NCBI RefSeq assembly: GCF_011395035.1 | Contig: NZ_CP024769.1 | Span: 166,869-230,868 of the forward strand | DNA from: Pantoea cypripedii | GTDB lineage: Bacteria > Pseudomonadota > Gammaproteobacteria > Enterobacterales > Enterobacteriaceae | Direction of reading: 5' to 3' | Length of the DNA: 64,000 bases | Part shown: positions 28,149 through 37,224 of the stretch, piece after piece | Layout: every line of letters begins with the position of its first letter | Position numbering within the stretch: position 1 is the first letter of the stretch | Made by a program: the position numbers and the translations under genes | Notes under the pieces: generated by a model | Database searches by the model: none | What the model saw: only the letters and a program-made list of their open reading frames with translations | What the model was told of the DNA's origin: nothing

Positions 28149-29396
28149 TTAATGCAGATGCGCCGCGCTTTTATCCACCGCCTGCATCGCCGCTTCCGGC
28201 GTCGCACTGCCCAGCAGTACCTGCTGTAATTGCTGTTGCAGCGTATTAGACAGGCGGGAATAATCGGCGGTTTCCGGGCGAGACAGCATCACGTTGAGCG
28301 ATTTATCTGCGGCGGCAATCAGGCTTTCCTGGTTTTTCAGCACGGCGGGGTCCTGATACGAACTTTTCCAGATTGGCAGGCTCAGGGTGGCGTATTTATT
28401 CTGCACCGGCTGGGAAGTCATATAGCTGATGTATTGCCAGGCTTGTTCCGCATGGCTACTGCCTTTGGCGATGCCCAGACCCATCGAACCGTTAACTGCC
28501 CCCACTTTGCCTGGCGCGTCACCCGGCGCTGGCATAATACCCACCTGGCCCGCAACCTTGCTCTGCTTCGGATCGTTGGCCATGTTGTACATGTAAGTCC
28601 AGTTCAGCGCGAAAGCGGCATCACCGTTGGAGAAGGATTTACGCACGTCCTCTTCCAGATATTCGCGCGAAGCAGGGTTGGTCAGACCTTCATCCAGCGA
28701 ACTTTTCATCAGTTTCACCGCCTGTAACGAGGCCGGGCTGGAAAAATCGAGTTTGCCATTCTGGTAGAACTTGCCGCCAAAACCAGACACCAGCGTGGTG
28801 TAATCACACACCAGCGCTTCCGCCTGCGACCAGCTCCATACCAGCGGATATTTAACAATATTCTTCTGTTTGATGGTGCGCGCATCATCCATCACCTGCT
28901 GCCAGGTTTGCGGCAGGGTGGTGATACCGGCTTTTTCCAGCATCGCTTTGTTGTAGTAAAGGTATTTAGTGTCGAGGATCCACGGCATGCCGAGAGTTTT
29001 ACCTTTGAACACCACGGTGTTCATCGCACCGGGGAAAATTTGTGATTTTTCTTCCGGCGTAATGCGGCTGCTTACGTCCTGGAGTAAATCAAAGCGGGTA
29101 AACTCGGCGGGCCAGATGGCATCAAACAGCACCACGTCATAGCCGTTACCACCGGCCCCGCGCGCTGCGACGATTTTATCGTGCAACGCTTCGTAAGGGA
29201 CAAACTCCAGATTAACCTGCACATCCGGGTGCGCTTTTTCAAATTCCTGGGTCATGGCGCGAATGTCGTTTTCACTGTAAGCGGCCTGGGTCATAAACAG
29301 CGCATTGAGCGTGGTGGCCGCGGAGGCGCTCCCTGCGCTCGCTAACAGCAGGGCTGCAAAACATCCTTTCAGCGTGGGGGTGAATCGGGTTTTCAT
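28149..29396 (-). CDS. Periplasmic sugar-binding protein (SBP family 1)
   Basis: 415 residues. Signal peptide MKTRFTPTLKGCFAALLLASAGSASAATT. Mature part has family-1 features: MTQEFEKAHPDVQVNLEFVPYEALHDKIVAA, DVVLFDAIWPAEF, and GMPWILDTKYLYYNKAMLEKAGI. It captures the sugar for the importer; first gene of the minus-strand operon, divergent from the ROK regulator. Confidence 0.92.
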   Translation of the reverse strand: MKTRFTPTLKGCFAALLLASAGSASAATTLNALFMTQAAYSENDIRAMTQEFEKAHPDVQVNLEFVPYEALHDKIVAARGAGGNGYDVVLFDAIWPAEFTRFDLLQDVSSRITPEEKSQIFPGAMNTVVFKGKTLGMPWILDTKYLYYNKAMLEKAGITTLPQTWQQVMDDARTIKQKNIVKYPLVWSWSQAEALVCDYTTLVSGFGGKFYQNGKLDFSSPASLQAVKLMKSSLDEGLTNPASREYLEEDVRKSFSNGDAAFALNWTYMYNMANDPKQSKVAGQVGIMPAPGDAPGKVGAVNGSMGLGIAKGSSHAEQAWQYISYMTSQPVQNKYATLSLPIWKSSYQDPAVLKNQESLIAAADKSLNVMLSRPETADYSRLSNTLQQQLQQVLLGSATPEAAMQAVDKSAAHLH

Positions 29397-29432
29397 GGTT
29401 TTCTCCGCCTTGATGCAAAAAGAGGGTGTTTA

Positions 29433-29457
29433 ATTAAATCAATTTGATTGATTTAAT
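29433..29457. promoter_or_regulatory. Palindromic operator candidate for the ROK repressor
   Basis: ATTAAATCAA-TTTGA-TTGATTTAAT, a perfect 10-base inverted repeat with a 5-base centre, 37 bases upstream of the sugar-binding-protein gene and 194 bases before the ROK regulator. AT-rich symmetric sites with a short central spacer are the usual form for NagC/Mlc/XylR-type ROK repressors. The symmetry is seen; the assignment is inferred. Confidence 0.7.
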
Positions 29458-29650
29458 AACGCGCACAGGTTGTCAGATTGCTGCGGCTGACATCGATTAG
29501 CTATAGCAAGTGACGTGCCAGGGTAGAAATCCCGGCGACTACTGCGCTTAACTCTGCACAGATTTTTGCATCTGTCAGGTAAACAGCATGGAAAATGTGT
29601 GGCCGATCATAGATATTGATGCCGATGCGCTTAAGAGCTAAGGGAGTACG

Positions 29651-30820
29651 ATGAAAACTTCGGGAACCAATCTGGAACACGCACGCGCGCACAATCGCCG
29701 CGTGATCATCGAAGCCATTCGCCTGCATGGCGAATTGACGCGTGCTGAGCTGGCGCGACTGACCGCTCTAACGCCGCAGACGGTGTCCAACATTGTGGCG
29801 GAACTGGAAGAGGCAGAGCTGCTCGCCAGCCGTCAGCCACGCAAGCAGGGACGGGGACAACCGGCGATTCCGGTGACGCTGAACCCGGCCAGCGCCTGGT
29901 CGATTGGCATTCATCTTGACCATCAAACATTGTTGATTGTGCTGGTAGATTTGACCGGCGAAATTCATTTTCGCCGCCTTATTCTGGTGCAAAAGCCCCA
30001 ACCCGGTGCCACCTTAGCGCGCATTGCTGACGTGCTGGCGGAGATCAAAGCCCAGCTGGGTGATCGCTGGCATAAAGTGTTGGGGATTGGCGTGGTGATG
30101 CCTGGGCCTTTTGGTGTCGAGGGGATTTCATCGGTAGGACCCACCACGCTGAACGGCTGGGAAAAGGTGGATATTGAGGCTGAACTGGCAGCAATGAGTG
30201 GCCTGCCGGTGACGCTGGAGAATGATGCGACGGTGGCCGCTATCGGCGAACGTTTCCACGGCGTCGCGCGGCAACTCAACTCCTTTATTTACCTTTATAT
30301 CGGCACAGGACTCGGGGCCGGCATTTTTACTGATGGCCATATTTATACCGGCCATGCGCACAACGCCGGAGAGGTGGGGCATATCGTTATCGAACCGGGT
30401 GGACGCGAATGTTATTGCGGCAATCACGGCTGTCTGGAGCGTTATGTGTCGTTGCAGGCAGCCTACGAGTTTTGTGGACTGGACCCGATGAGCGCGTTGC
30501 CGGACGATTTACTTGAAGTTGACCCGGCGCTGTTTGATCGCTGGATCGACAGCATACTGGCACCGCTCCGTCAGGCGATTAATATGCTGGAGTGCGTTTT
30601 CGATGCCGAGAGCGTGATTATTGGTGGCATGATGCCTGCCACGCTGCTGGATAAAATCATTCAGCGTCTGCCGCCGTTATATCAATCGGTACGGGGACGT
30701 TATCTGACCGGTTCACGCCTGAAAACCGGCATGACGGGCAGCGATACCGCAGCATTAGGTGCTGCGGCATTGCCCATCTTTGACGAATTTAATCCACAGT
30801 TTCAGGTATTAATGAAATAA
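29651..30820 (+). CDS. ROK-family transcriptional repressor of the sugar operon
   Basis: 389 residues. N-terminal winged HTH (about 12-70): HNRRVIIEAIRLHGELTRAELARLTALTPQTVSNIVAELEEAELL. C-terminal ROK domain with the ATP-binding-like fold, ENDATVAAIGERFHG, YIGTGLGAGI, and the zinc motif HNAGEVGHIVIEPGGRECYCGNHGCLE. Acts as a sugar-responsive repressor. Divergent from the ABC operon; its 3' end faces the dienelactone hydrolase gene with only 3 bases between them. Confidence 0.92.
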   Translation: MKTSGTNLEHARAHNRRVIIEAIRLHGELTRAELARLTALTPQTVSNIVAELEEAELLASRQPRKQGRGQPAIPVTLNPASAWSIGIHLDHQTLLIVLVDLTGEIHFRRLILVQKPQPGATLARIADVLAEIKAQLGDRWHKVLGIGVVMPGPFGVEGISSVGPTTLNGWEKVDIEAELAAMSGLPVTLENDATVAAIGERFHGVARQLNSFIYLYIGTGLGAGIFTDGHIYTGHAHNAGEVGHIVIEPGGRECYCGNHGCLERYVSLQAAYEFCGLDPMSALPDDLLEVDPALFDRWIDSILAPLRQAINMLECVFDAESVIIGGMMPATLLDKIIQRLPPLYQSVRGRYLTGSRLKTGMTGSDTAALGAAALPIFDEFNPQFQVLMK

Positions 30821-30823
30821 GGA

Positions 30824-31543
30824 TTAGAAGGTTTCGGCGAACAGCGCGAACATACGTTTAAATGCACGTTCCGCGACCTGCGGATGATAGTGCGCGACGC
30901 CCGGATTGCTTGCCGTCGGGTCGGTGAAGGAGTGCACTGCTCCGGCATAGCTGACCAGCTGCCAGTCTACCTGTTTTGCACTCATTTCACGGGCGAATTC
31001 ACTCAGTTGTTCACGCGGCACCAGCGGATCGGCGGCACCGTCGAGCACCAGCACGCTACCTTTGATGGCATCAAGCGCATAGTCGCCTTTGGTGTCCAGC
31101 GTACCGTGGAAAGAAACTGCCGCTTTGATATCTGCGCCGCTGCGTGCCAGCTCCAGCGCGCAGTGACCACCAAAACAGAAACCAATCGCCGCCAGCTGAT
31201 CCACGGCCACGGGTGCCTGTTGCTGATCAAGCAGTGCCGCCAGCGCTGCCTGCATGCGCGCCACTTCTGCCGGAGTGTCTTTGACAGCCATCATCATGCT
31301 GCCCGCTTCTTCACCGTTTGACGGGCGTTGGCCTTCACCATACAGATCCGCCACCAGCACCACAAAGCCCTGGGCAGCGATCTTTGCTGCCACGTCTTCG
31401 GCCATCGGGGTGACACCCATCCAGTTCGGGGCCATCACCACACCAGGGCGTGGATTATTGATGCCATCCTGATAAACAAGAGAACCGGCTAAGGTTGCGC
31501 CGTTTGATGAATAAGTGAGTGGTGAAGTGACAATGGTAGTCAT
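30824..31543 (-). CDS. Dienelactone hydrolase family protein
   Basis: 239 residues, alpha/beta hydrolase fold, cytoplasmic. Nucleophile Cys in IGFCFGGHCALEL, acid Asp in DGAADPLVPREQ, His in GAVHSFTDP, the triad of carboxymethylenebutenolidase (DLH). No aromatic-degradation genes are nearby, so the natural substrate is unknown. Preceded by an AGGGAAT ribosome site. Confidence 0.9.
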   Translation of the reverse strand: MTTIVTSPLTYSSNGATLAGSLVYQDGINNPRPGVVMAPNWMGVTPMAEDVAAKIAAQGFVVLVADLYGEGQRPSNGEEAGSMMMAVKDTPAEVARMQAALAALLDQQQAPVAVDQLAAIGFCFGGHCALELARSGADIKAAVSFHGTLDTKGDYALDAIKGSVLVLDGAADPLVPREQLSEFAREMSAKQVDWQLVSYAGAVHSFTDPTASNPGVAHYHPQVAERAFKRMFALFAETF

Positions 31544-31813
31544 GAATAATTCCCTGATAAATAAGTAGGTTAAAACCAGATACCGTGCAGGGAAATGGTG
31601 ATCAATGCAATGATTTCAGCTCGTGATAGCAGGAAATGTTAAGGGTGGTGGTTTACGCGGAAATGAAGCAATTTATTGGCGCAAATTTTAATCAATTTTT
31701 TTGAATGTTTTCAGCAAAACCCTCAGCTTTTACTCCGCAGGCGACAGGTCTATTCTTTCACACATCGGGGCACAACACCCCACTCAATCAAAATTATCTC
31801 TGAGGAATTGACC

Positions 31814-32023
31814 ATGAAATCTATCAAAACTTTCGTTGCAGTTGCGGCCCTGTCACTGGTTTCTTTCGGCAGCTTCGCGCACAGCATCACCGCCTCCGCT
31901 TCTACTCTTGATGGCGCAGAAGCCAAAATCGCTGCTCAGGCAGCACAGCAGGGCGCACAGTACAAAATTACCGAAGCGAACACCAATAACCGTGTTCACA
32001 TGACCGCAGAATTGTACAAATAA
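31814..32023 (+). CDS. YdgH/BhsA/McbA-like small periplasmic protein (DUF1471)
   Basis: 69 residues from the ATG at 31814, preceded by TGAGGAATTGACC. Signal peptide MKSIKTFVAVAALSLVSFGSFAHS. The mature part, LDGAEAKIAAQAAQQGAQYKITEANTNNRVHMTAELYK, is the DUF1471 pattern seen in stress- and biofilm-linked BhsA/McbA/YhcN proteins. The frame extends upstream to 31676, but that part has no ribosome site or signal sequence and is not used. It is a single-gene unit with its own terminator. Confidence 0.9.
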   Translation: MKSIKTFVAVAALSLVSFGSFAHSITASASTLDGAEAKIAAQAAQQGAQYKITEANTNNRVHMTAELYK

Positions 32024-32052
32024 CGGATGGTCGTACAGGTAAGTGCCGGAAG

Positions 32053-32077
32053 AGGTCGCCGTAAGGCGGCCTTTTTT
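32053..32077 (+). terminator. Rho-independent terminator after the DUF1471 gene
   Basis: AGGTCGCC-GTAA-GGCGGCCT followed by T5, 30 bases after the stop. Confidence 0.85.
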
Positions 32078-32191
32078 ACTTCGGGTGTCTGAAGCGATGG
32101 ATAACTCAGTAAATTCAGTGACCGCTAACGGCGAGCATCGCCATGCCCGCCGGGGTTAAATAGCTTTCGAACAATAACGTTTGGAGGCGGT

Positions 32192-32659
32192 ATGGCTTAC
32201 ATAATTAGCGGTCTGGATGGCAACGTATTCGCGCATTTGTTTGGTAAAGACGAGCATTATCTGGCAGCGCATCGGGCGGTGCGGGTAAGGGCTGAAGCAG
32301 CATCAAGATATCCCGACCGTATTGCGTTGCGTGATGTCCCGGAAGGCGAGAATGCTATCCTGATCAATCACGTCTATCAATCGGCGGAGAGTCCCTACTT
32401 TGGCACTCATGCCATCTATATCCACGAGGGGGCAACCACGCCGGGGCTGTATGTTGATCAGATTCCGGATTATCTCGCCACCCGGCTGCTTTCATTGCGG
32501 GCCTTTAACGATCAACACCGGATTATGACGGCGGATGTGACGCCAGGGCACGAAGCCGAGCGGTTAATTTTACAACTGCTGGATCGCCCGGATACCCGGT
32601 ATATACACGCCCACAGCGCCCGGTTTGGCTGCTATCTGTGCCTTATCGAGCGAAGTTGA
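32192..32659 (+). CDS. DUF1203-like protein of unknown function
   Basis: 155 residues. The central part RIALRDVPEGENAILINHVYQSAESPYFGTHAIYIHEGA matches the DUF1203 pattern (RxxLRD..PGE..LL.NY.HQ...SPY...GPIFVRE). Start follows TTTGGAGGCGGT, a strong ribosome site. No catalytic role is established for the family. It has no operon partner and is convergent with mqo. Confidence 0.8.
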   Translation: MAYIISGLDGNVFAHLFGKDEHYLAAHRAVRVRAEAASRYPDRIALRDVPEGENAILINHVYQSAESPYFGTHAIYIHEGATTPGLYVDQIPDYLATRLLSLRAFNDQHRIMTADVTPGHEAERLILQLLDRPDTRYIHAHSARFGCYLCLIERS

Positions 32660-32665
32660 CGCAGA

Positions 32666-32700
32666 GAAAAGAAAAACCCCGCACCTGGCGGCACGGGGTT
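32666..32700 (-). terminator. Rho-independent terminator of mqo
   Basis: On the minus strand AACCCCG pairs with CGGGGTT around a 12-base loop, followed by a T-rich run (TTTTCTTTTC). It lies just after the mqo stop and may also work for the convergent DUF1203 gene. Confidence 0.8.
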
Positions 32701-32705
32701 GAGAC

Positions 32706-34358
32706 TTACAGCGCCATATCGTGTTGTGGCGAGGAAGTCGTTTTAGCCGGAGTCGTTGCCTGTGGCTGTGCGGCAGCGGCTGGCATATTGATTACCGGGG
32801 GTTTGGTCAGTTGCAGCGTCGCGGCGGTGTCATCCCAAACCTGCTGCGCCAGTGCCGCGTTGTCGTTCAGTTTCTGGCCATAGGCCGGAACGATTTGATG
32901 GATCTTCTGCTGCCATTCCGGGCTGGCGAATTCAGTCGGGAACAGCTGCTTGATCACGTTAATCGCGATTGGCGCTGCGGTTGACGCTCCCGGTGATGCA
33001 CCCAGCAGGGCGGCAACGGTTTTCTGCTGATCGGTCACGATTTCCGTACCCAGCTTCAGCACACCGCCTTTCTCCGCATCTTTCTTGATGATCTGAACGC
33101 GCTGACCTGCCTGAATCAGTTTCCAATCTTCTTTCTTCGCTTCCGGGAAGTATTCCTTCAGCGCGGCGAAACGGTCGTCGTCGTTCAGCATCACCTGACC
33201 GATCAGATATTTCACCAAGTCGAAGTTATCAATGCCTACGTGGGTCATCGGCATAAAGTTGCTGGTAGTGGTGGTGCCTAACAGATCAAACAGCGAACCA
33301 TTTTTCAGGAACTTGGTTGAGAAGGTGGCGAAAGGTCCAAACAGCACTACACGCTTGCCATCGAGGAAACGCGCATCAAGATGCGGTACGGACATCGGTG
33401 GTGCACCCACGGAAGCCTGACCATACACTTTTTCCAGATGACGGCTGGTGATCGCCGGGTTCTCGGTAACGAGGAAAGAACCACCCACCGGGAAGCCAGC
33501 GTAGTTTTCACCCTCAGGGATACCGGTTTTCTGCAGCAGTTTCAGCGCGCCGCCGCCCGCACCGATAAACACGTAACGTGCATCGATGGTGCGATTCTCG
33601 CCGCTTTTCACATCTTTGATGGTGACGTGCCAGCTGTTATCGCTGTTACGTTTAAAATCGGTGACTTCTGACGAAGTTTCCAGCGAGAAATTATCGTTCT
33701 TTTTCAGGCTGCCAATCAGCTGACGGGTGATTTCGCCATAGTTGACATCGGTGCCAACCGGGGTCCAGGTCGCTGCCACTTTCTGTTGTGGATCACGGCC
33801 TTCCATAATCAACGGTGCCCATTGCTGGATTTGCGCGTGATCGGTGGAGAATTTCATGCCCTGGAACAGCACGGTTTTCTGCAACGCTTCATAACGTTTC
33901 GTCAGATACTCAACGTTTTTATCGCCCCAGACAAAACTCATGTGCGGAGTAGAATTAATAAAGTTATGCGGGTTATTTAATACGCCACGTTTAACCTGCG
34001 AGGTCCAGAATTGACGGGAAATCATAAAAGCTTCGTTGATTTCCAGCGCTTTGCTGACATCAATACTTCCGTCCGGACGTTCTGGCGTGTAATTCAGCTC
34101 CATATTCGCGGAGTGACCCGTACCGGCGTTATTCCAGCCGTTCGACGATTCCAGTGCCACGCCGTCCAGCTTTTCGACCATAACCTGTTTCCAGCTGGGT
34201 TGTAATTCTTCCAGCCAGGTTCCCAGAGAAGCACTCATGATGCCCCCGCCAATCAGCAGCACATCGGTCTTTTCCGGTGTGTCGGCGGCATGAACAGCAG
34301 AACTGACGAGCAGTGCGGTGAGCGAAAGCGAGGTGAATAATGTAGTTGATTTTTTCAT
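32706..34358 (-). CDS. mqo: Malate:quinone oxidoreductase
   Basis: 550 residues from the ATG at 34358. Oxidises malate to oxaloacetate with electrons passed to the quinone pool; peripheral on the membrane. FAD-binding motif TDVLLIGGGIMSASLGTWL, followed by the highly conserved NGWNNAGTGHSANMELNYTP. As in other enteric Mqo proteins, an N-terminal signal-like segment (MKKSTTLFTSLSLTALLVSSAVHA) precedes the FAD domain. The C-terminal tail (about 520-550) is rich in Pro/Ala/Gln and ends HDMAL, as E. coli Mqo ends IAL. The longer frame to 34403 is not used. Confidence 0.95.
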   Translation of the reverse strand: MKKSTTLFTSLSLTALLVSSAVHAADTPEKTDVLLIGGGIMSASLGTWLEELQPSWKQVMVEKLDGVALESSNGWNNAGTGHSANMELNYTPERPDGSIDVSKALEINEAFMISRQFWTSQVKRGVLNNPHNFINSTPHMSFVWGDKNVEYLTKRYEALQKTVLFQGMKFSTDHAQIQQWAPLIMEGRDPQQKVAATWTPVGTDVNYGEITRQLIGSLKKNDNFSLETSSEVTDFKRNSDNSWHVTIKDVKSGENRTIDARYVFIGAGGGALKLLQKTGIPEGENYAGFPVGGSFLVTENPAITSRHLEKVYGQASVGAPPMSVPHLDARFLDGKRVVLFGPFATFSTKFLKNGSLFDLLGTTTTSNFMPMTHVGIDNFDLVKYLIGQVMLNDDDRFAALKEYFPEAKKEDWKLIQAGQRVQIIKKDAEKGGVLKLGTEIVTDQQKTVAALLGASPGASTAAPIAINVIKQLFPTEFASPEWQQKIHQIVPAYGQKLNDNAALAQQVWDDTAATLQLTKPPVINMPAAAAQPQATTPAKTTSSPQHDMAL

Positions 34359-34585
34359 TGCGATAACAACGTTTCTTAGCGATGAGTAAAAAGTTCGCAA
34401 CAAATTTAAAACATTGTTATTGAAATTTTAAAATTTATTTAGTTTAAAAACTATTGAAGCAAAATGGCGGATTTATTTGGTTACAAATGTATTTCGTTAT
34501 TTCCATGTGCAGCAAGCGGTTATTTGGTGCGACTGTACAGAATTTATAACCGCTATTTTGGCAAGGGCAATCCTGAATCAGGAAA

Positions 34586-35290
34586 TTAATTTCGCTTAAG
34601 AAATCGACGTAATGGATGAATTTGCTGGCCGGTATCATCGATATTTTCGTTGTCTGACCAATGTGTTATCGCCTGATAAATGGCAGGCCATTCGCTATCG
34701 ATAATCGACAGCCAGTCGGTGTCACGATTACGGTGTTTGCGCGTCATTGCCTGACGGAAACGACCTTCAAACGTGAAGCCCATGCGTTCCGCGGCACGTC
34801 GCGATGCATGATTCAGCGAGTCGCAGCGCCACGCCACCCGACGATACCCCAACGTGAAGGCCTGAGTCAGCAGCAGAAACAACGCCTCAGTGCCCAGCAC
34901 ATTACGCTGCATCAGCGGCGACCAGGTCACATGGCCGATTTCCAGTGCGCCATTTTGCGGGTCAATATTGGCGAAACACACCACGCCCACCGCCTGCTGG
35001 CTGGCATGGCTGATCACTGCATAGGGTATCAGCGAGGCATCAGCCAGTTTGTGTGCGACCCAGAGCTGCATCTCTTCCAGCGAGCGGGGTTGTTCGGCAC
35101 CCAGCCAGGTCCAGTCGCGATCGTCTTCAGCCTGAGAAAATGCCACAAACAGCGATGCGCAGTGTCCGGTCTGTAAAGGTTGCAGCGTACAAAACCGCCC
35201 AACCAGGGGGATAACGGAGGGACGCGCGACGGGCTGCCAGTCCGGCAGAGCAAAACCTACGGCTTGCCCATATTGATTAAACTGAGACAC
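34586..35290 (-). CDS. GNAT-family N-acetyltransferase (RimJ/RimL-like)
   Basis: 234 residues from a GTG at 35290 (VSQFNQYGQAVGFALPDWQPV), with AAGGA 8 bases upstream. The open frame runs further to 35458 but crosses an inverted REP pair, so the longer start is rejected. Acetyltransf_3 fold: the acetyl-CoA region is around GTEALFLLLTQAFTLGYRRVAWRCDSLNHASRRAAERMGFTFEGRFRQ, and the family's W-rich N-terminus is present. Probably acetylates a protein N-terminus or small amine; target unknown. Confidence 0.85.
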   Translation of the reverse strand: MSQFNQYGQAVGFALPDWQPVARPSVIPLVGRFCTLQPLQTGHCASLFVAFSQAEDDRDWTWLGAEQPRSLEEMQLWVAHKLADASLIPYAVISHASQQAVGVVCFANIDPQNGALEIGHVTWSPLMQRNVLGTEALFLLLTQAFTLGYRRVAWRCDSLNHASRRAAERMGFTFEGRFRQAMTRKHRNRDTDWLSIIDSEWPAIYQAITHWSDNENIDDTGQQIHPLRRFLKRN

Positions 35291-35347
35291 GCAACATTCC
35301 TTGATAAAGTAGCGGGGAGCAATCCTTATAACGTAACGCATTTTCCC

Positions 35348-35418
35348 GTAGCGGCGCGATTTATCGCGCGGGTTTTCAGGCTCGATACACGAAATTGCGC
35401 GATAAATCGCGCCGCTAC
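35348..35418. repeat. Inverted pair of REP-like palindromes (BIME-like)
   Basis: A forward copy at 35348-35369 (GTAG head, GCGCGA-TTTA-TCGCGC) and an inverted copy at 35397-35418 ending in CTAC, separated by 27 bases. The pair lies between the GNAT start and the end of the fused-ATPase gene. Inverted REP pairs with a short linker are the usual BIME arrangement. Confidence 0.85.
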
Positions 35419-35442
35419 AGCCTGGGCATGCGGTCACTATGG

Positions 35443-37224
35443 CTACTCCATCACCCAATGTCCGTTGCTCACTTCGCGATAGCGACGTGTTTCCGGCACA
35501 TAACCCAGCGGCCTGACCGGGCTTTTTAGTTCGCTGACTTCAATATGCCGCCTGAGCTGGCGTCGCGCCGGATCAGGCACCGGCACTGAGGAGAGCAACT
35601 TCCGGGTGTAGTCATGCTGCGGGTTTTCAAAAATCGCCGCTCGCGGGCCAATCTCGACAATTTCACCCAACAACATCACCGCCACCCGATGGCTGATGCG
35701 TTCCACCACCGCCATATCGTGAGAAATAAACAGATACGACAAGCCCAGACTTTGTTGCAAATCGAGCAGCAGGTTAATGATTTGCGCTTTCACCGTCACA
35801 TCCAGCGCTGACACCGATTCGTCGGCAATGATCATTTTGGGATCGAGCATTAACGCCCGTGCGATACAGATACGTTGTCGCTGGCCGCCGGAGAATTCGT
35901 GCGGATATCTTTTCAGCATCGTTGCCGACAATCCCACGCGCTCCATCAGTGCAGCGGCTTTTTGCTGTGCCTGAGCTTTGCTGCCTAACCGATGCTGCAA
36001 AAAGGGTTCGGTCAGTGCTTCCTGCACTGACATACGCGGGTTCAGGCTGGCGAAGGGATCCTGAAAAATCATCTGCATCGCGCAACGCAGTTTACGTAAT
36101 TCACCAGGGGAGAGGCTGAGCACATCATAGCCGTCAAACTCAATCTGGCCTGATGCGGCGCGGGTCAGGCGGGTGAGGGAGCGACCCGTAGTGGATTTAC
36201 CACAACCCGATTCACCCACCAGCGACAGGGTTTCGCCCGGCATCAGGTCAAAGGAGATATTTTCCACCGCATGCACCGCACCGGTTTTGCGACTAAATAT
36301 TCCCTCGTGAATACTGAAGCGGGTCGTCAGATTCTTCACCGATAGCAGTGGCTGTGCCGACAATTGCGGCATCGCATATGACGAGTGGGAGTCTGAAAAC
36401 TTACGTGGCCCTTCAATACCACGCATTGCCCCAAGCTGAGGGACGGTGGCAATCAGCGTGCGGGTATAATCCGCCGCAGGAGCTGAGAAAATCGCGGCGG
36501 TGGAGCCGGTCTCCACCACATCACCCTGGTACATCACCAGCGTGCGGTCCGAGACTTCGGCCACCACGCCCATATCGTGGGTGATAAACAGAACCGCCGT
36601 GCCTTCTTCTTCCTGCAAGGTTTTAATCAGATCAAGAATTTGTCCCTGAATGGTGACATCCAGCGCCGTGGTCGGCTCATCCGCTATCAGTAATTTTGGC
36701 CGCAGCGCCAGCGCCATCGCGATCATCACGCGCTGCCGCATCCCACCCGAAAAATGATGGGGATAGTCATCAAAGCGTTTCGCTGCATTAGGGATGCGTA
36801 CCTTTTCCAGCAGACGGATCGTCTCTTCTCTGGCAGCTCGCGAGGACATTTTCCGGTGCGTGGTCAACGCTTCGGCAATCTGATGGCCGATGGTGAATGA
36901 AGGATTCAGGCTGGTCATCGGCTCCTGAAAAATCATCGCCACGGCATTGCCACGAATATCCCGCATCGCGGCTTCACTCAGCAGCAGCAAATCGCTGCCG
37001 TTGAGCAACACCTTCCCGGTGATGCGCGCGTGACGGGCATTCAGCAAGCGCATGATCGCCATTGATGTGACGCTTTTGCCGGAGCCGGATTCACCCACAA
37101 TTGCCAGCGTTTCACCAGCATGAATCTCAAACGAAACGTTGTTCACTACCTCGCGCCAGTGATCTTCGTGGCGAAATGCCACCGACAGATTTTCTATGCG
37201 CAGCACCGGTTCCTGTGTCTTCAT
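35443..37224 (-). CDS. Fused dipeptide/glutathione-type ABC ATPase (GsiA-like)
   Basis: 593 residues, two full oligopeptide-type ATPase modules in one chain. Module 1 (about 5-265): Walker A GESGSGKS, signature FSGGMRQRVMIAMAL, Walker B LLIADEPTTALD. Module 2 (about 290-580): Walker A GESGCGKS, signature FSGGQRQRICIARAL, Walker B MIIADESVSALD. Same plan as GsiA of the glutathione importer (623 residues). Start overlaps the M81 peptidase stop as ATGA. It should serve the permeases on the other side of the ROK repressor (41558-43344), since no other permease lacks an ATPase here. Confidence 0.92.
   Translation of the reverse strand: MKTQEPVLRIENLSVAFRHEDHWREVVNNVSFEIHAGETLAIVGESGSGKSVTSMAIMRLLNARHARITGKVLLNGSDLLLLSEAAMRDIRGNAVAMIFQEPMTSLNPSFTIGHQIAEALTTHRKMSSRAAREETIRLLEKVRIPNAAKRFDDYPHHFSGGMRQRVMIAMALALRPKLLIADEPTTALDVTIQGQILDLIKTLQEEEGTAVLFITHDMGVVAEVSDRTLVMYQGDVVETGSTAAIFSAPAADYTRTLIATVPQLGAMRGIEGPRKFSDSHSSYAMPQLSAQPLLSVKNLTTRFSIHEGIFSRKTGAVHAVENISFDLMPGETLSLVGESGCGKSTTGRSLTRLTRAASGQIEFDGYDVLSLSPGELRKLRCAMQMIFQDPFASLNPRMSVQEALTEPFLQHRLGSKAQAQQKAAALMERVGLSATMLKRYPHEFSGGQRQRICIARALMLDPKMIIADESVSALDVTVKAQIINLLLDLQQSLGLSYLFISHDMAVVERISHRVAVMLLGEIVEIGPRAAIFENPQHDYTRKLLSSVPVPDPARRQLRRHIEVSELKSPVRPLGYVPETRRYREVSNGHWVME

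Noticed and set aside
30824..31543. Aromatic (dienelactone) degradation operon
   Set aside because: Only the hydrolase is present; no catechol-pathway genes lie nearby, so a pathway claim is unsupported.
35291..35458. N-terminal extension of the GNAT gene to 35458
   Set aside because: It would translate through an inverted REP pair; the GTG at 35290 has a good ribosome site.
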